This document shows, in pieces, positions 1-9,017 of a stretch of DNA of 34,900 nt. The translations under genes and the position numbers were made by a program. The stretch is taken from positions 1-34,900 of the forward strand of contig DFHU01000025.1 in NCBI GenBank assembly GCA_002373045.1, read 5' to 3'. The notes beneath the pieces are model-generated. The model was not told the DNA's origin and did not search any database. It worked only from the letters and a program-made list of their open reading frames with translations. Every line of letters starts with the position of its first letter. Position 1 is the first letter of the stretch. The DNA comes from Pseudoselenomonas ruminantium (GTDB lineage: Bacteria; Bacillota; Negativicutes; Selenomonadales; Selenomonadaceae).

Positions 1-1
1 T

Positions 2-1774
2 CTCTATGCACCGGAAAATATCGAGCTGTCCCACTGCTTTACGGCAGCGCTCAGAGCCAAGGCGCTCATGAAGCGTGACCGCGACTATGTGGTGCGCAAT
101 GATGAAGTCATCATCGTTGACGAATTCACGGGCCGTCTGATGGAGGGCCGCCGTTATTCCGATGGTCTGCATCAGGCGATTGAAGCCAAAGAGGGCGTGA
201 AGATTCAGCGCGAATCGCAGACGCTGGCCACCATTACCTTCCAGAACTACTTCCGCATGTATAATAAGCTTGCCGGTATGACCGGTACGGCCAAGACCGA
301 GGAAGACGAATTCCTGAAAATCTACAATCTGCCGGTAATCGTGGTGCCGACCAATAAGCCGGTACAGCGCGTGGATTATCCGGATCTTATCTACAAGAAC
401 AAAGCGGCTAAATACCGTGCCGTAGGCAAGTTCGTCAAGGAACTGCATGAGAAGGGGCAGCCGGTGCTTATCGGTACGACCTCCATTACGCAGTCGGAAG
501 AACTCAGCAATGTTTTGAAGAAAAACGGTATTCCGCATAATGTACTCAATGCCAAGTTCCATGAAAAGGAAGCCGAAATTATCGCCGACGCCGGTCAGCG
601 CGGCGCGGTGACCATTGCCACCAATATGGCAGGCCGTGGTACGGATATTAAATTGGGCGAAGGTGTGCCGGAACTGGGCGGTCTCTTTATCGTGGGTACG
701 GAACGCCATGAATCCCGCCGTATCGACAATCAGCTGCGCGGGCGTTCCGGACGTCAGGGCGACCCCGGCGCCTCCCGTTTCTTCCTGTCGCTGGAAGACG
801 ATTTGCTGCGCCTGTTCGCTTCCGACAGAATTGCCGGCATGATGGACAAGCTGGGCATGGAGGAAGACGAGCCGATTGAACATAAGCTCATCACCAACTC
901 CATTGAACATGCGCAGAAGAAGGTCGAAGCGCGCAACTTCGATATTCGTAAGCATGTGCTCGAATATGATGATGTCATGAATCAGCAGCGTGAGGTCATG
1001 TATGGCGAACGCCGCAAGATTCTGCTCGGTGAAAACCTGCGCGAAAACATCATGGGCATGGTCAACCATATCATCAAAGACGAGATGAACCAGTACGCCA
1101 ACGAACAGCTCTATCCGGAAGAATGGCAGCTTGATGGCCTCATTGAAGATGCCGAAAAGATTTATGCTCCGGCAGGGCTCTTAAAGAAGGAAGAACTGGT
1201 GGAACTTTCCCGGGATGAACTCAAGGAAAAACTCGAACAGACGGCGGCTGACGGCTATCATCAGCGTGAACTACTGTTCGGTGAAGAAAATATGCGGGAG
1301 CTGGAAAAGGTCGTTATGCTCCGCGTGGTCGACAACAAGTGGATGGAACATTTGGACCACATGGATATGCTGCGTGACGGCATCAACCTGCGGGCCTATG
1401 GTCAGCGCAATCCGCTTGTGGAATACAAGATTGAAGCGCTCGATATGTTCGAGGAAATGGAATCGGCCATCATGGATCAGATTGCTTCCCTCATGTATCA
1501 TGTGAGCATTGTAACGCCGCAGCAGCAGGAAGCTGAAGCGGAAGGCCAGCCGGCAGAAGCCAATGTAACGCAGAAGCAGAAGATGGAAGAAACCATCCGG
1601 CAGCAGCGTTCGCAGCTCTCCGACCATCTGAGCAGCGCTCGCGCCAGTCACGGTGATGAAGTCAGCACCGCAACGGCGAAAAAGGCAGCGGCAGCGGAAA
1701 AAATTGGCCGCAATGACCCATGTCCCTGCGGCAGCGGCAAAAAGTACAAGAACTGCTGTGGGCGGGAAAAGTAA
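2..1774 (+). CDS. secA: SecA preprotein translocase ATPase, 5'-truncated by window edge
   Basis: SecA is the cytosolic ATPase that drives unfolded preproteins through SecYEG. The frame is open from base 2, before the first ATG at 68, and the residues upstream of that ATG (LYAPENIELSHCF) are ordinary SecA sequence, so the gene enters from the left and about 590 C-terminal residues are visible. Motifs seen: MTGTAKTEEDEF, the NBD2 motif TNMAGRGTDI, and motif VI GTERHESRRIDNQLRGRSGR. The scaffold and wing region follows, and the protein ends with a zinc-binding tail, CPCGSGKKYKNCC, which in the family contacts SecB and phospholipids. The stop lies 42 bp before prfB on the same strand, a common secA-prfB order in Firmicutes. 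Identity is certain; the true start is outside the window. Confidence 0.97.
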   Translation, partial: LYAPENIELSHCFTAALRAKALMKRDRDYVVRNDEVIIVDEFTGRLMEGRRYSDGLHQAIEAKEGVKIQRESQTLATITFQNYFRMYNKLAGMTGTAKTEEDEFLKIYNLPVIVVPTNKPVQRVDYPDLIYKNKAAKYRAVGKFVKELHEKGQPVLIGTTSITQSEELSNVLKKNGIPHNVLNAKFHEKEAEIIADAGQRGAVTIATNMAGRGTDIKLGEGVPELGGLFIVGTERHESRRIDNQLRGRSGRQGDPGASRFFLSLEDDLLRLFASDRIAGMMDKLGMEEDEPIEHKLITNSIEHAQKKVEARNFDIRKHVLEYDDVMNQQREVMYGERRKILLGENLRENIMGMVNHIIKDEMNQYANEQLYPEEWQLDGLIEDAEKIYAPAGLLKKEELVELSRDELKEKLEQTAADGYHQRELLFGEENMRELEKVVMLRVVDNKWMEHLDHMDMLRDGINLRAYGQRNPLVEYKIEALDMFEEMESAIMDQIASLMYHVSIVTPQQQEAEAEGQPAEANVTQKQKMEETIRQQRSQLSDHLSSARASHGDEVSTATAKKAAAAEKIGRNDPCPCGSGKKYKNCCGREK

Positions 1775-1816
1775 GAGGACGTTTCACAGACTACGAATGA
1801 GGTGTGAAAGGAAAAC

Positions 1817-2923
1817 ATGTTAGAAGATTTGAAACCCCGGTTAGGCGAATTAAAGGAAAAACTGGACAACATGGGAAATTCTTTGGAAATTCCCGTGAAG
1901 GAAGAAAAAATCGCCGAACTGGAATATAAGATGGGGGAACCCACCTTTTGGGATGATGCGGAAGCTGCCCAGAAAATCAATCAGGAGCTGGCCGATTTGA
2001 AGTCCGGCGTGGATAAGTATAAAGAACTGGTCGGTAAACATGAGGACGCAGAAACCCTGCTTGAAATGGGGCTGGAAGAAGATGACCAGTCCATGGAGGA
2101 TGATATAAAAGCCGTTCTCGATGAAGTAGCCGAAGGCTTAGAGGCCCTGCAGCTCGAAGTGCTGCTCTCCGGCCCCTATGATGGCAACAATGCCATTTTG
2201 ACCTTGCACGCTGGTGCGGGCGGCACGGAAGCTCAGGACTGGACGCAGATGCTTCTGCGCATGTATGGCCGCTGGGCAGAACGCCACGGCTTTACCGTGG
2301 AGACGGCAGATTTGCTCCCCGGTGATGAAGCGGGCGTAAAATCCGCTACGCTCTTTATCAAGGGGCATAACGCCTATGGCTTCCTGAAATCGGAAAAGGG
2401 CGTACACCGCCTTGTGCGTATTTCGCCGTTTGATGCCAATGCCCGTCGTCATACGTCGTTCTCGGCTTGCGACATCATGCCGGAAATTGACGATGCCGTG
2501 GAAGTGGATATCAACATGGCCGATGTGCGCGTGGATACCTATCGTGCATCTGGTGCCGGCGGTCAGCATATCAACAAGACGTCCTCGGCTGTGCGTATGA
2601 CCCATGAGCCGACGGGCATTGTGGTACAGTGCCAGAACGAACGTTCCCAGCTGCAGAACCGCGAGCAGTGCCTCAAAATGCTCCGCGCCAAGCTCTTTGA
2701 ACTCGAAATGGAAAAGAAGGAAGCAGAGCTGGCCAAGCTCGAAGGCGACCAGCAGAACATTGAATGGGGCAGCCAGATTCGTTCCTACGTGTTCCAGCCC
2801 TATACGATGGTCAAAGACCACCGCACGAGCCAGGAAACGGGTAATGTGCAGGCGGTTATGGACGGGGATATCGACCCCTTTATCCGCGCATTTTTGGCGG
2901 CAAAGGCCAATCACGAAATTTAA
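1817..2923 (+). CDS. prfB: Peptide chain release factor 2 (RF2), no programmed frameshift
   Basis: RF2 recognises UGA and UAA stop codons and triggers hydrolysis of peptidyl-tRNA on the ribosome. The 368-residue product has an N-terminal helical domain, the tripeptide anticodon SPF in RISPFDANARRHTSF, and the catalytic GGQ loop in RASGAGGQHINKTSS. The usual length is about 365 residues. The gene is one uninterrupted frame: the in-frame UGA with +1 slippage that autoregulates prfB in many bacteria is absent near codon 25, where the codons read TCT TTG GAA. The ATG is preceded by GAAAGGAAAAC. It follows secA and is closed by a hairpin with a short T tract. Confidence 0.97.
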   Translation: MLEDLKPRLGELKEKLDNMGNSLEIPVKEEKIAELEYKMGEPTFWDDAEAAQKINQELADLKSGVDKYKELVGKHEDAETLLEMGLEEDDQSMEDDIKAVLDEVAEGLEALQLEVLLSGPYDGNNAILTLHAGAGGTEAQDWTQMLLRMYGRWAERHGFTVETADLLPGDEAGVKSATLFIKGHNAYGFLKSEKGVHRLVRISPFDANARRHTSFSACDIMPEIDDAVEVDINMADVRVDTYRASGAGGQHINKTSSAVRMTHEPTGIVVQCQNERSQLQNREQCLKMLRAKLFELEMEKKEAELAKLEGDQQNIEWGSQIRSYVFQPYTMVKDHRTSQETGNVQAVMDGDIDPFIRAFLAAKANHEI

Positions 2924-2933
2924 GCATTTCGAT

Positions 2934-2963
2934 AGCCTTCCCGGAGGGGAAGGCTTCTATTTT
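2934..2963 (+). terminator. Rho-independent terminator after prfB
   Basis: A 9-bp perfect stem AGCCTTCCC/GGGAAGGCT with a four-base loop is followed by TCTATTTT. It sits between the prfB stop and the LmeA-like gene, so it probably ends or attenuates the secA-prfB transcript. Confidence 0.7.
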
Positions 2964-2980
2964 GAGGGGGAGGGCTGATT

Positions 2981-3676
2981 TTGCGAAAAGGCTTGACTAT
3001 TCTAGGGGCTTTATTCATAATAATAATCGTGTTTAGCGAGACGCTGCTTCCCTGGCTGGCCAGAGAAACCTTGCAGACCCGCATGAATGAGCGGCTTTCG
3101 ACCACGGATGCCCAGGTGGCAGTGGACAGCAGTCCGGGATTTTTGTTCATGCTGGGGCAGGTACAGCAGATGCATGCTGTGGCGCATCAGGCCAAGGTGG
3201 GGAATGTCTATTTCCGGGAGATCAGCCTTTCCGGAGAAAATATGCGCTTAAATGTCGGCGATTTGCTGCAGGCAGGTAAAGTTGCCTTAAAGTCTGCAGA
3301 TAAACTGGTCTTAAAGGGCGTTGTCGATGAGGAAAATCTCCAGGAAGCCCTGACCCGCAAGCTGGACAAGGTGGAAAATGTTCAGGTCAGCATCACGCCG
3401 GAGCGCGTATCGGTCACGGCCAATACCAAACTTTTGGGGCGCATTGTGGATATTGAATTAGAAGGCAATATCATTGAAGACAGTGGTTCGCTCTATTTTC
3501 AGATGACGCATCTGGCCTTTAAGAACAGCCGGATTGGTACGGCTAAGCTCGGGGAGCTGTTTGGCAATATTCAGCTGGCACCGCCGGGCAGGCTGCCGAT
3601 GGGGCTGCAGATCAGCGATGTGCAACAGACCGATGGTGCTGTGGTGATTACCGCTGCGCGAGATAATGTGGAATAA
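2981..3676 (+). CDS. LmeA-like / DUF2993 envelope protein
   Basis: The product is 231 residues. It begins with an uncleaved-looking membrane anchor or signal segment (hydrophobic residues about 6-27, GLTILGALFIIIIVFSETLL). An extracytoplasmic alpha/beta domain follows that resembles DUF2993, a TULIP-type lipid-binding-like fold, with alternating amphipathic strands. The family includes actinobacterial LmeA and many proteins of diderm Firmicutes and Cyanobacteria; a precise function cannot be read from the sequence. The start is TTG at 2981, with the GGGGGAGGG purine block just upstream. It lies 15 bp before the DUF5693 gene, so it is probably co-transcribed with it and csaB and may serve cell-envelope assembly. 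The family call is moderately sure; the role is inference. Confidence 0.7.
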   Translation: MRKGLTILGALFIIIIVFSETLLPWLARETLQTRMNERLSTTDAQVAVDSSPGFLFMLGQVQQMHAVAHQAKVGNVYFREISLSGENMRLNVGDLLQAGKVALKSADKLVLKGVVDEENLQEALTRKLDKVENVQVSITPERVSVTANTKLLGRIVDIELEGNIIEDSGSLYFQMTHLAFKNSRIGTAKLGELFGNIQLAPPGRLPMGLQISDVQQTDGAVVITAARDNVE

Positions 3677-3691
3677 GGTGGAAAGAGGATA

Positions 3692-5749
3692 ATGAAGGAT
3701 TTTAAGTATAACCGGGGATTGGTACTGGTTATCATAGTCGGTTTAATCGCGGCGATTATGATAAGTTTTGCCCGGCATGATGTGGAGGAAGCGAATCGTC
3801 AGATTGATTTGGCAACCAACTATGAGGACTTGCTGGAACTAGCTGACCGGGAAGGTCTGCCTGCAGATGAAGTACTGGCTAAGGCCAAAGAAGCGGGCAT
3901 TACGTCGTTGGCGGTTTATGATACCACCTTCAAGAAGCTCAATGCCAATGGCAAGGCTACGGCCATTGCCGGCAGCGAGATTTTGGCCAATTATCATAGC
4001 GGTGCGTTATCCGACCCCATGTGGCGGCAACTGGTGGTGGGCGGCAAAATTCAGGGCAACGAAATCTACATCGTGGGCCATGACGCCCGTACCTGGAAAG
4101 AGCTTAAGGAAGATGTGCCCCGCCGCTTAGGCAAGGAGCGCGTGGAGCTTTTGCAGGTGGGCAATGAAGAAGTGATGGCGGTCAAGGCCCATTTCGAGTC
4201 CTTCATGAAGATGGATATCGGCATGCCCACGGATGAAATGGAAGCCGTGAATAAGGCTGGTTTCCATGTAATCGCTCGTCCTAGCAACTTCAATCAGTGC
4301 ACGGATGAGGATGTAAAAGCCATGTTCAAGCGCATGGATGGCATAGATATTTCCGAAATGGTCTTCTCCGGTTCGCAGGTTTTAGGGGCGAATAAGTCCC
4401 TGCAGACCACGGTGGATGAAATGAAAGCCCGCAATCTGACCATGGGTCTGATTGAAGGGGTGACCCAGCTGCAGTTCTACAAGCAGGATGGCATGGACGA
4501 AGTGGTAAAGGGCATCGGCTACGATAAAGTTGCCCGTCTGTATGCTATCCCGAAAGATGAACAGCCGAAACTCAAAATCGCTACGGCGGTGGAACGTTGG
4601 GCGAACACCGATGAAGAACGCAATATCCGCATTGACTTGTTGCGCATTTACGATAAACCTTCGCCCAATATGAGTTTGCTGGAAACCAATATGCAGTATT
4701 TCAAGGATACGCATGATATCCTGATCGCGCATGGCTATACGGTAGGGCCTGCCGGTACGTATGCGGCGTTCTATCCGAGCAAATTCCTGCGTGCCCTGGT
4801 GATGGCTGGCGTAGCAGCAGCAGCGGTGCTGTATTTGAGCTTGGTCATTCCCTCCCTTAATACAGCGGTGAAAAAACAATGGCTGCTCTTTGTCGTGTTT
4901 GCCCTATGCGCAGCGGTGCCTGTACTGATGGGAACCGGCGCCAAAATCCGGGTGCTTGCGGCTTTGGCCAGTGCCAATTTGTTCCCGGCGCTGGCGGTTA
5001 TCTTCCAGCTGGATAGAATCCGCTATCTGCGGGATAAGATTTCCCTGGGTTTTGGCAAGATGCTCGTTACGGGCCTTATTGCCCTCTTTGTAACCGGGGC
5101 GCTTTCCTATATCGGTGCAGCGTATCTTTCCGCTTCTTTGGCTGATACGGAATATCTGCTCGAATTCCAGATTTTCCGCGGGATTAAGCTGACTTTCGTC
5201 CTGCCGCTGATTCTGGTGGGCATTGCCTTCCTGCAGCGCTTTGATATCTTCGATGGCCGGATGGACGATACGGATGGCGTGCTGAATCAGCTCAAAAAGA
5301 TTCTGGATATGCCAGTGAAGATTAAGACGCTTTTCCTGATGTTTGTCGTGCTGATTGCCGGTGTCGTCTTTGTGGCCCGCAGCGGTCATACCTCCGGTAT
5401 GCCGGTTTCGGCTACGGAACTGAAGTTCCGGGCATTCCTGGAACAGGCGTTCTATGCCCGTCCGCGCACCAAGGAACTCTTGATTGGTCACCCCGCCTTT
5501 ATGCTGGCGGTAATGGCCTTCTGGCGCAAGTGGCCGACGATGGTCTTCTTCGGTCTGGTGCTGATTGCGACCATCGGTCAGGGGTCTATGGTTGAGACGT
5601 TTGCCCATATGCGGACGCCGGTCTACATGTCCTTTATGCGCGGCATTGGGGGCATTGTCTTGGGTGCTGGTATCGGTGCGATTGCCATGATGCTGGTGCA
5701 GCTGTGGCAGACGGTTATTTCACGAGCAAAGGAGCGTAAAGCAGCGTAA
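3692..5749 (+). CDS. DUF5693 family polytopic membrane protein
   Basis: The product is 685 residues with one N-terminal transmembrane helix (about residues 9-26), a large extracytoplasmic domain (about 30-360) and about eight C-terminal transmembrane helices, among them VMAGVAAAAVLYLSLVIPSL and a final GIGGIVLGAGIGAIAMMLVQ. This matches DUF5693, which is usually encoded directly beside csaB. The start ATG follows GGAAAGAGGATA. The stop codon TAA overlaps the csaB ATG by one base, so the two are translationally coupled. From context it may handle or export a lipid-linked envelope glycan that CsaB pyruvylates, but no catalytic motif proves this. Confidence 0.8.
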   Translation: MKDFKYNRGLVLVIIVGLIAAIMISFARHDVEEANRQIDLATNYEDLLELADREGLPADEVLAKAKEAGITSLAVYDTTFKKLNANGKATAIAGSEILANYHSGALSDPMWRQLVVGGKIQGNEIYIVGHDARTWKELKEDVPRRLGKERVELLQVGNEEVMAVKAHFESFMKMDIGMPTDEMEAVNKAGFHVIARPSNFNQCTDEDVKAMFKRMDGIDISEMVFSGSQVLGANKSLQTTVDEMKARNLTMGLIEGVTQLQFYKQDGMDEVVKGIGYDKVARLYAIPKDEQPKLKIATAVERWANTDEERNIRIDLLRIYDKPSPNMSLLETNMQYFKDTHDILIAHGYTVGPAGTYAAFYPSKFLRALVMAGVAAAAVLYLSLVIPSLNTAVKKQWLLFVVFALCAAVPVLMGTGAKIRVLAALASANLFPALAVIFQLDRIRYLRDKISLGFGKMLVTGLIALFVTGALSYIGAAYLSASLADTEYLLEFQIFRGIKLTFVLPLILVGIAFLQRFDIFDGRMDDTDGVLNQLKKILDMPVKIKTLFLMFVVLIAGVVFVARSGHTSGMPVSATELKFRAFLEQAFYARPRTKELLIGHPAFMLAVMAFWRKWPTMVFFGLVLIATIGQGSMVETFAHMRTPVYMSFMRGIGGIVLGAGIGAIAMMLVQLWQTVISRAKERKAA

Positions 5750-6840
5750 TGAGCAGAATCGTCGTATCGGGTTACTATGGCTCCAAAAATGCCGGGGATG
5801 AGGCAATGCTTTCGGCTATGTTGGAAGTCCTGAATGACCTCGACCCAAAACTTCATATTACGGTGATTTCTGCCAATCCGGAGGACACCCGCAAACGCCA
5901 CGGTGTGGAGGCAATTTCGTGGTTGGGATTCCCGGCCATTATCCGGGAACTTCGGCAGGCCGACCTCCTGATTAGCGGCGGTGGCAGCTTACTGCAAAAT
6001 GTCACCAGCCGCCGCAGTCTTTACTATTATATGTTCATCATCATGCTGGCGCATATTTTGGGCACCAAGGTGATGCTCTATGCCCAGGGGATTGGCCCGA
6101 TTATCGGCCATGTGGCGGAGATGGCTATGCGCTTCCTGGGCAATCATGTGGATTTAATCACCGTGCGGGATGAAGGTTCCCTGCGGGAACTGGCCCGACT
6201 GGGCATTCATAAAACCGCGATTGAGTGTACTGCAGACCCCGTGCTCGCCATTCATCCGGTGGGCAAGGAGGCAGGCAGAGCCATCTTCAAGGCCTATCAT
6301 GCCGATGGCGCCAAACCGGTGCTGGGCATTTCCGTGCGGGAATGGCAGGGCTGGCGGCACTATAAGGAAGTTCTCGCGGAAGTATCCGACATGGTGGTGC
6401 GCGAACTGGGAGCACGAGTGGTCTTTATCCCCATGCAGTTCCCCGATGATGTGAAAGCGGCCCAGGCGATTGCCGCCCTTACGAAAGAGGAATGCACGGT
6501 GCTCAAAGACGAATATACCACCAGTGAGTTCCTGTCCTTGGTGGGCAATATGGACTTGATGCTGGGGATTCGCCTGCATGCGCTGATTTTTGCCGGTGTG
6601 ATGGGCGTGCCCATGCTCGGCATTTCCTATGACCCCAAGATTGACCGTTTCCTGTCCTCCATCGGTGAGGAGCCGGTGGGTAATTTGAAGGATGTTACGG
6701 CTGAAGAACTCATGGCAGAGATTCGCCGTAAGTGGAATGACAAGCAGACCTTCCGCCAGAGAAATGGTGAGCTCTTGGCCAAACTGCGGGACTTAGCTGC
6801 CCATAATGCAGAACTGGCTGTAAACTTAGCCCATAAATGA
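5749..6840 (+). CDS. csaB: Polysaccharide pyruvyl transferase CsaB
   Basis: CsaB-type enzymes add ketal-pyruvate from PEP to cell-wall polysaccharide, creating the ligand for S-layer-homology (SLH) domains. The 363 residues show the family start SRIVVSGYYGSKNAGDEAML, the glycine-rich LLISGGGSLLQNVTSRRS, the conserved YAQGIGPI, and the C-terminal GIRLHALIFAGVMGVPMLGISYDPK. Length is normal. It is coupled to the DUF5693 gene and ends this envelope operon at a strong terminator. In Negativicutes the outer membrane is tethered through SLH proteins such as OmpM, so a role in envelope anchoring is plausible. Family identity is firm; the glycan substrate is not known from the sequence. Confidence 0.92.
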   Translation: MSRIVVSGYYGSKNAGDEAMLSAMLEVLNDLDPKLHITVISANPEDTRKRHGVEAISWLGFPAIIRELRQADLLISGGGSLLQNVTSRRSLYYYMFIIMLAHILGTKVMLYAQGIGPIIGHVAEMAMRFLGNHVDLITVRDEGSLRELARLGIHKTAIECTADPVLAIHPVGKEAGRAIFKAYHADGAKPVLGISVREWQGWRHYKEVLAEVSDMVVRELGARVVFIPMQFPDDVKAAQAIAALTKEECTVLKDEYTTSEFLSLVGNMDLMLGIRLHALIFAGVMGVPMLGISYDPKIDRFLSSIGEEPVGNLKDVTAEELMAEIRRKWNDKQTFRQRNGELLAKLRDLAAHNAELAVNLAHK

Positions 6841-6847
6841 TAAGTAA

Positions 6848-6878
6848 AACCTGCCCTGAGGTATGGGGCAGGTTTTTT
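6848..6878 (+). terminator. Rho-independent terminator after csaB
   Basis: A perfect 9-bp stem AACCTGCCC/GGGCAGGTT with a nine-base loop is followed by six T. It starts eight bases after the csaB stop and ends 16 bases before the jetA start, leaving little room for a separate jet promoter. Confidence 0.9.
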
Positions 6879-6894
6879 GTTAGGGGGAATTTTT

Positions 6895-8355
6895 TTGCCC
6901 AATAATCAATATATGACCTATGAACATCTGCTGGCACTGCGGCAGGAGCATGCGGCCTGGCGGCTGCTGCGGGCAGATTACGCGCCGCTGGCGGCAGCGT
7001 TTTTTTACCAGGTGTTTATTGCGCCCAAGCGGCGAGGCATTGAGGTGCAGGAACTCTTGGACGCGCTGGATATGTTTATCTACGACTGCAACCGGCAGGA
7101 GGGGGAATTTGCCCGCTCGCCGAAGGATTATCTGGAAATGTGGGCGGACAGCAGCTATGGCTGGCTGCGCAAATATGAATACCGCGGAGATTGGTACTAC
7201 GATTTGACCGCACCGGCGCAAAAGGCGGTGGAATGGCTCGTGAGCCTGCAAAAGCAGGACTTTATCGGCACTGAATCACGCTTGCGCACGGTATTCAACC
7301 TGCTGCACGAGATTGCCCAGGAAACGGATAATAATGCCGAGCACCGTCTGGCCCATCTAAGGGAACAGGCCCAGGCGATAGCGGCAGAAATCAAAGCGAT
7401 TGAGGAAACGGGCGAAGTCAAGCCCCGTTTGGATGACGTGCAGATTAAGGAGCGCTTTTTGCAGGCTGAGTCGACGGCCACGGCCATCCTGGCGGATTTT
7501 CGTGAGGTTGAGGAAAACTTTCGGGAACTGACGCGTCAGGTACAGGCGGATGTGGTCAAATGGACAAGGGGCAAGGGTGAGCTGCTGGAAAAGATTTTCA
7601 ACGAGAGCGATATCATCCGCAAGTCGGAGCAGGGGCGCAGCTTTATGGCCTTCTGGCGTTTTTTGCTGTTTTCGCAGCAGCAGGATGATTTACAGAAAAC
7701 GCTGAAACAGGTGGAAAATACAGCGGCCCTAAAACCGCTTGTTCATGAGCACAGTCTGACCGATATTCATCATGAATGGGTGCAGGCAGCAGGTGCTGTG
7801 CAAAAGACTTTGGCGCAGCTATCCGCGCAGATTCGCCGTTATGTGGATGAGGATTATCTGCAGGAGGAACGCAGCATTTATCAGCTCATTGGTCGCATTG
7901 AAAGCAAGGCTGTGGATAGGCGCGCAGATATCCCTGCGGGCACGTTTATGGAAATGGAGATATTACCCAAGGTGCAGCTGCCCATGGAGCGCCGTTTATT
8001 TGCCCCACCGAAGAAGACCAGACTGGACAGTCCGGAGCTTGTCGCCGGTGATGGCACGAGCGGCAGCATTGCGGCGATATTTGACCAGGTGGTTGTCGAT
8101 AAGGAGAAGTTGAGGGCCAATGTACAGGACTGCCTGAACAAGCAGGAACAGGTGACCTTGGCGGAAGTTTTGGCCGTTCATCCGCTGGAATTGGGATTGG
8201 CGGAACTTTTGGGTTATATGGTGCTGGCAAGCAAGGAACAGGCGGCTGATTTTGGTGAGGAAAAGTTGGAGCGGATTGTCTTTGCCCGCGATGGACGTAA
8301 GTTACAGGCGGTCTGCCAGCAGATTACTTTTCGGAGAGGAGCAGGGCGTTTTTGA
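6895..8355 (+). CDS. jetA: JetA, kleisin-like subunit (DUF3375) of type I Wadjet/MksF-like system
   Basis: This is the MukF/MksF-like kleisin subunit of a bacterial SMC complex. Clear DUF3375 signatures run through the 486 residues: an N-terminal winged-helix region (RQEHAAWRLLRADYAPLAAA), then SPKDYLEMWADSSYGWLRKY, YDLTAPAQKAVEWL, FIGTESRLRTVFNLLHEI, ILADFREVEENFRELTRQVQ and SEQGRSFMAFWRFLL. The length matches type I JetA. I chose the TTG at 6895 because AGGGGGA lies just upstream; the TTG at 6877 falls inside the csaB terminator, and the ATG at 6913 has no ribosome binding site. Its stop overlaps the jetB start (TTGA). In characterised Wadjet, JetABC extrudes loops on small circular DNA and JetD cuts it. 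No jetD follows here. Confidence 0.9.
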   Translation: MPNNQYMTYEHLLALRQEHAAWRLLRADYAPLAAAFFYQVFIAPKRRGIEVQELLDALDMFIYDCNRQEGEFARSPKDYLEMWADSSYGWLRKYEYRGDWYYDLTAPAQKAVEWLVSLQKQDFIGTESRLRTVFNLLHEIAQETDNNAEHRLAHLREQAQAIAAEIKAIEETGEVKPRLDDVQIKERFLQAESTATAILADFREVEENFRELTRQVQADVVKWTRGKGELLEKIFNESDIIRKSEQGRSFMAFWRFLLFSQQQDDLQKTLKQVENTAALKPLVHEHSLTDIHHEWVQAAGAVQKTLAQLSAQIRRYVDEDYLQEERSIYQLIGRIESKAVDRRADIPAGTFMEMEILPKVQLPMERRLFAPPKKTRLDSPELVAGDGTSGSIAAIFDQVVVDKEKLRANVQDCLNKQEQVTLAEVLAVHPLELGLAELLGYMVLASKEQAADFGEEKLERIVFARDGRKLQAVCQQITFRRGAGRF

Positions 8356-9017
8356 ATACAGCGGAAGAACTCGTGGAACGGAATGAAGAAAATTTTTCCC
8401 GCGCAGCGATTACCTTGTTGAAGGGGCTGGTGAGCCGGGGGAAGGACGAAAGCCTCTGGCAGGTCATTGTAGGTGAGCGGGCGGCATTGGCGGATTATTT
8501 TAAGCGCCTGGGGCTGGTGCTGATTGTGGATGAGGTGGATGAATACGCTTATTTGCAGCAGGAGGAAAATACCAGCCTGCCCCGTTTGGTACAGCGTTAC
8601 CCGTTAAGCTACCCGGTATCCATGCTCCTGGTGGAACTAAGAAAAGCGTTGGGACAGATGGATACGGCTAGTGGGGATAACCGGCTGGTACTGACCTTTG
8701 CCGATATCATGCGCCGCATGGAGCCGTTTTTGCCCGTGTCCGCCAATGAAATGAAATATCGGCAAACAATTGAGCATATCATCAACCAGGTTGTACAGCT
8801 GGGCTTTTTGCTGAAGCTGAAGGACAAGGAGGAGGCCTATGAGGTGCGGCCGGTGCTGCGGCGTTTTGTGGATGCCCAATGGCTCAGTGATTTTGCCGAC
8901 AAATTGGCAGAGTATGAGGCGCATGGGCAAAAACTTCATGCAGGCAGCACGGCAGAGCAGACAGAAGAGGCGAACGGAGAGGAGGGACTTTTAAGTGGAT
9001 TTGTTCAGCATGAATAA
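8352..9017 (+). CDS. jetB: JetB, MukE/MksE-like subunit (DUF4194)
   Basis: The product is a 221-residue DUF4194-type protein, the KITE subunit that binds the kleisin JetA and touches DNA. Visible features are an N-terminal helix-rich half, then LADYFKRLGLVLIVDEVDEYAYLQQEE and RLVQRYPLSYPVSMLLVELR, typical of this winged-helix family, and an acidic C-terminal tail. It starts with TTG inside the jetA stop (TTGA overlap), with GGAGAGGAG upstream. Its 3' end overlaps jetC by 23 bp. The tight overlaps indicate one transcript and fixed subunit ratios. Assignment rests on family pattern plus position between unmistakable jetA and jetC. Confidence 0.87.
   Translation: MNTAEELVERNEENFSRAAITLLKGLVSRGKDESLWQVIVGERAALADYFKRLGLVLIVDEVDEYAYLQQEENTSLPRLVQRYPLSYPVSMLLVELRKALGQMDTASGDNRLVLTFADIMRRMEPFLPVSANEMKYRQTIEHIINQVVQLGFLLKLKDKEEAYEVRPVLRRFVDAQWLSDFADKLAEYEAHGQKLHAGSTAEQTEEANGEEGLLSGFVQHE

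Noticed and set aside
6877..6897. Upstream TTG at 6877 as jetA start
   Set aside because: It lies in the T tract of the csaB terminator and has no ribosome binding site; TTG 6895 is preceded by AGGGGGA.
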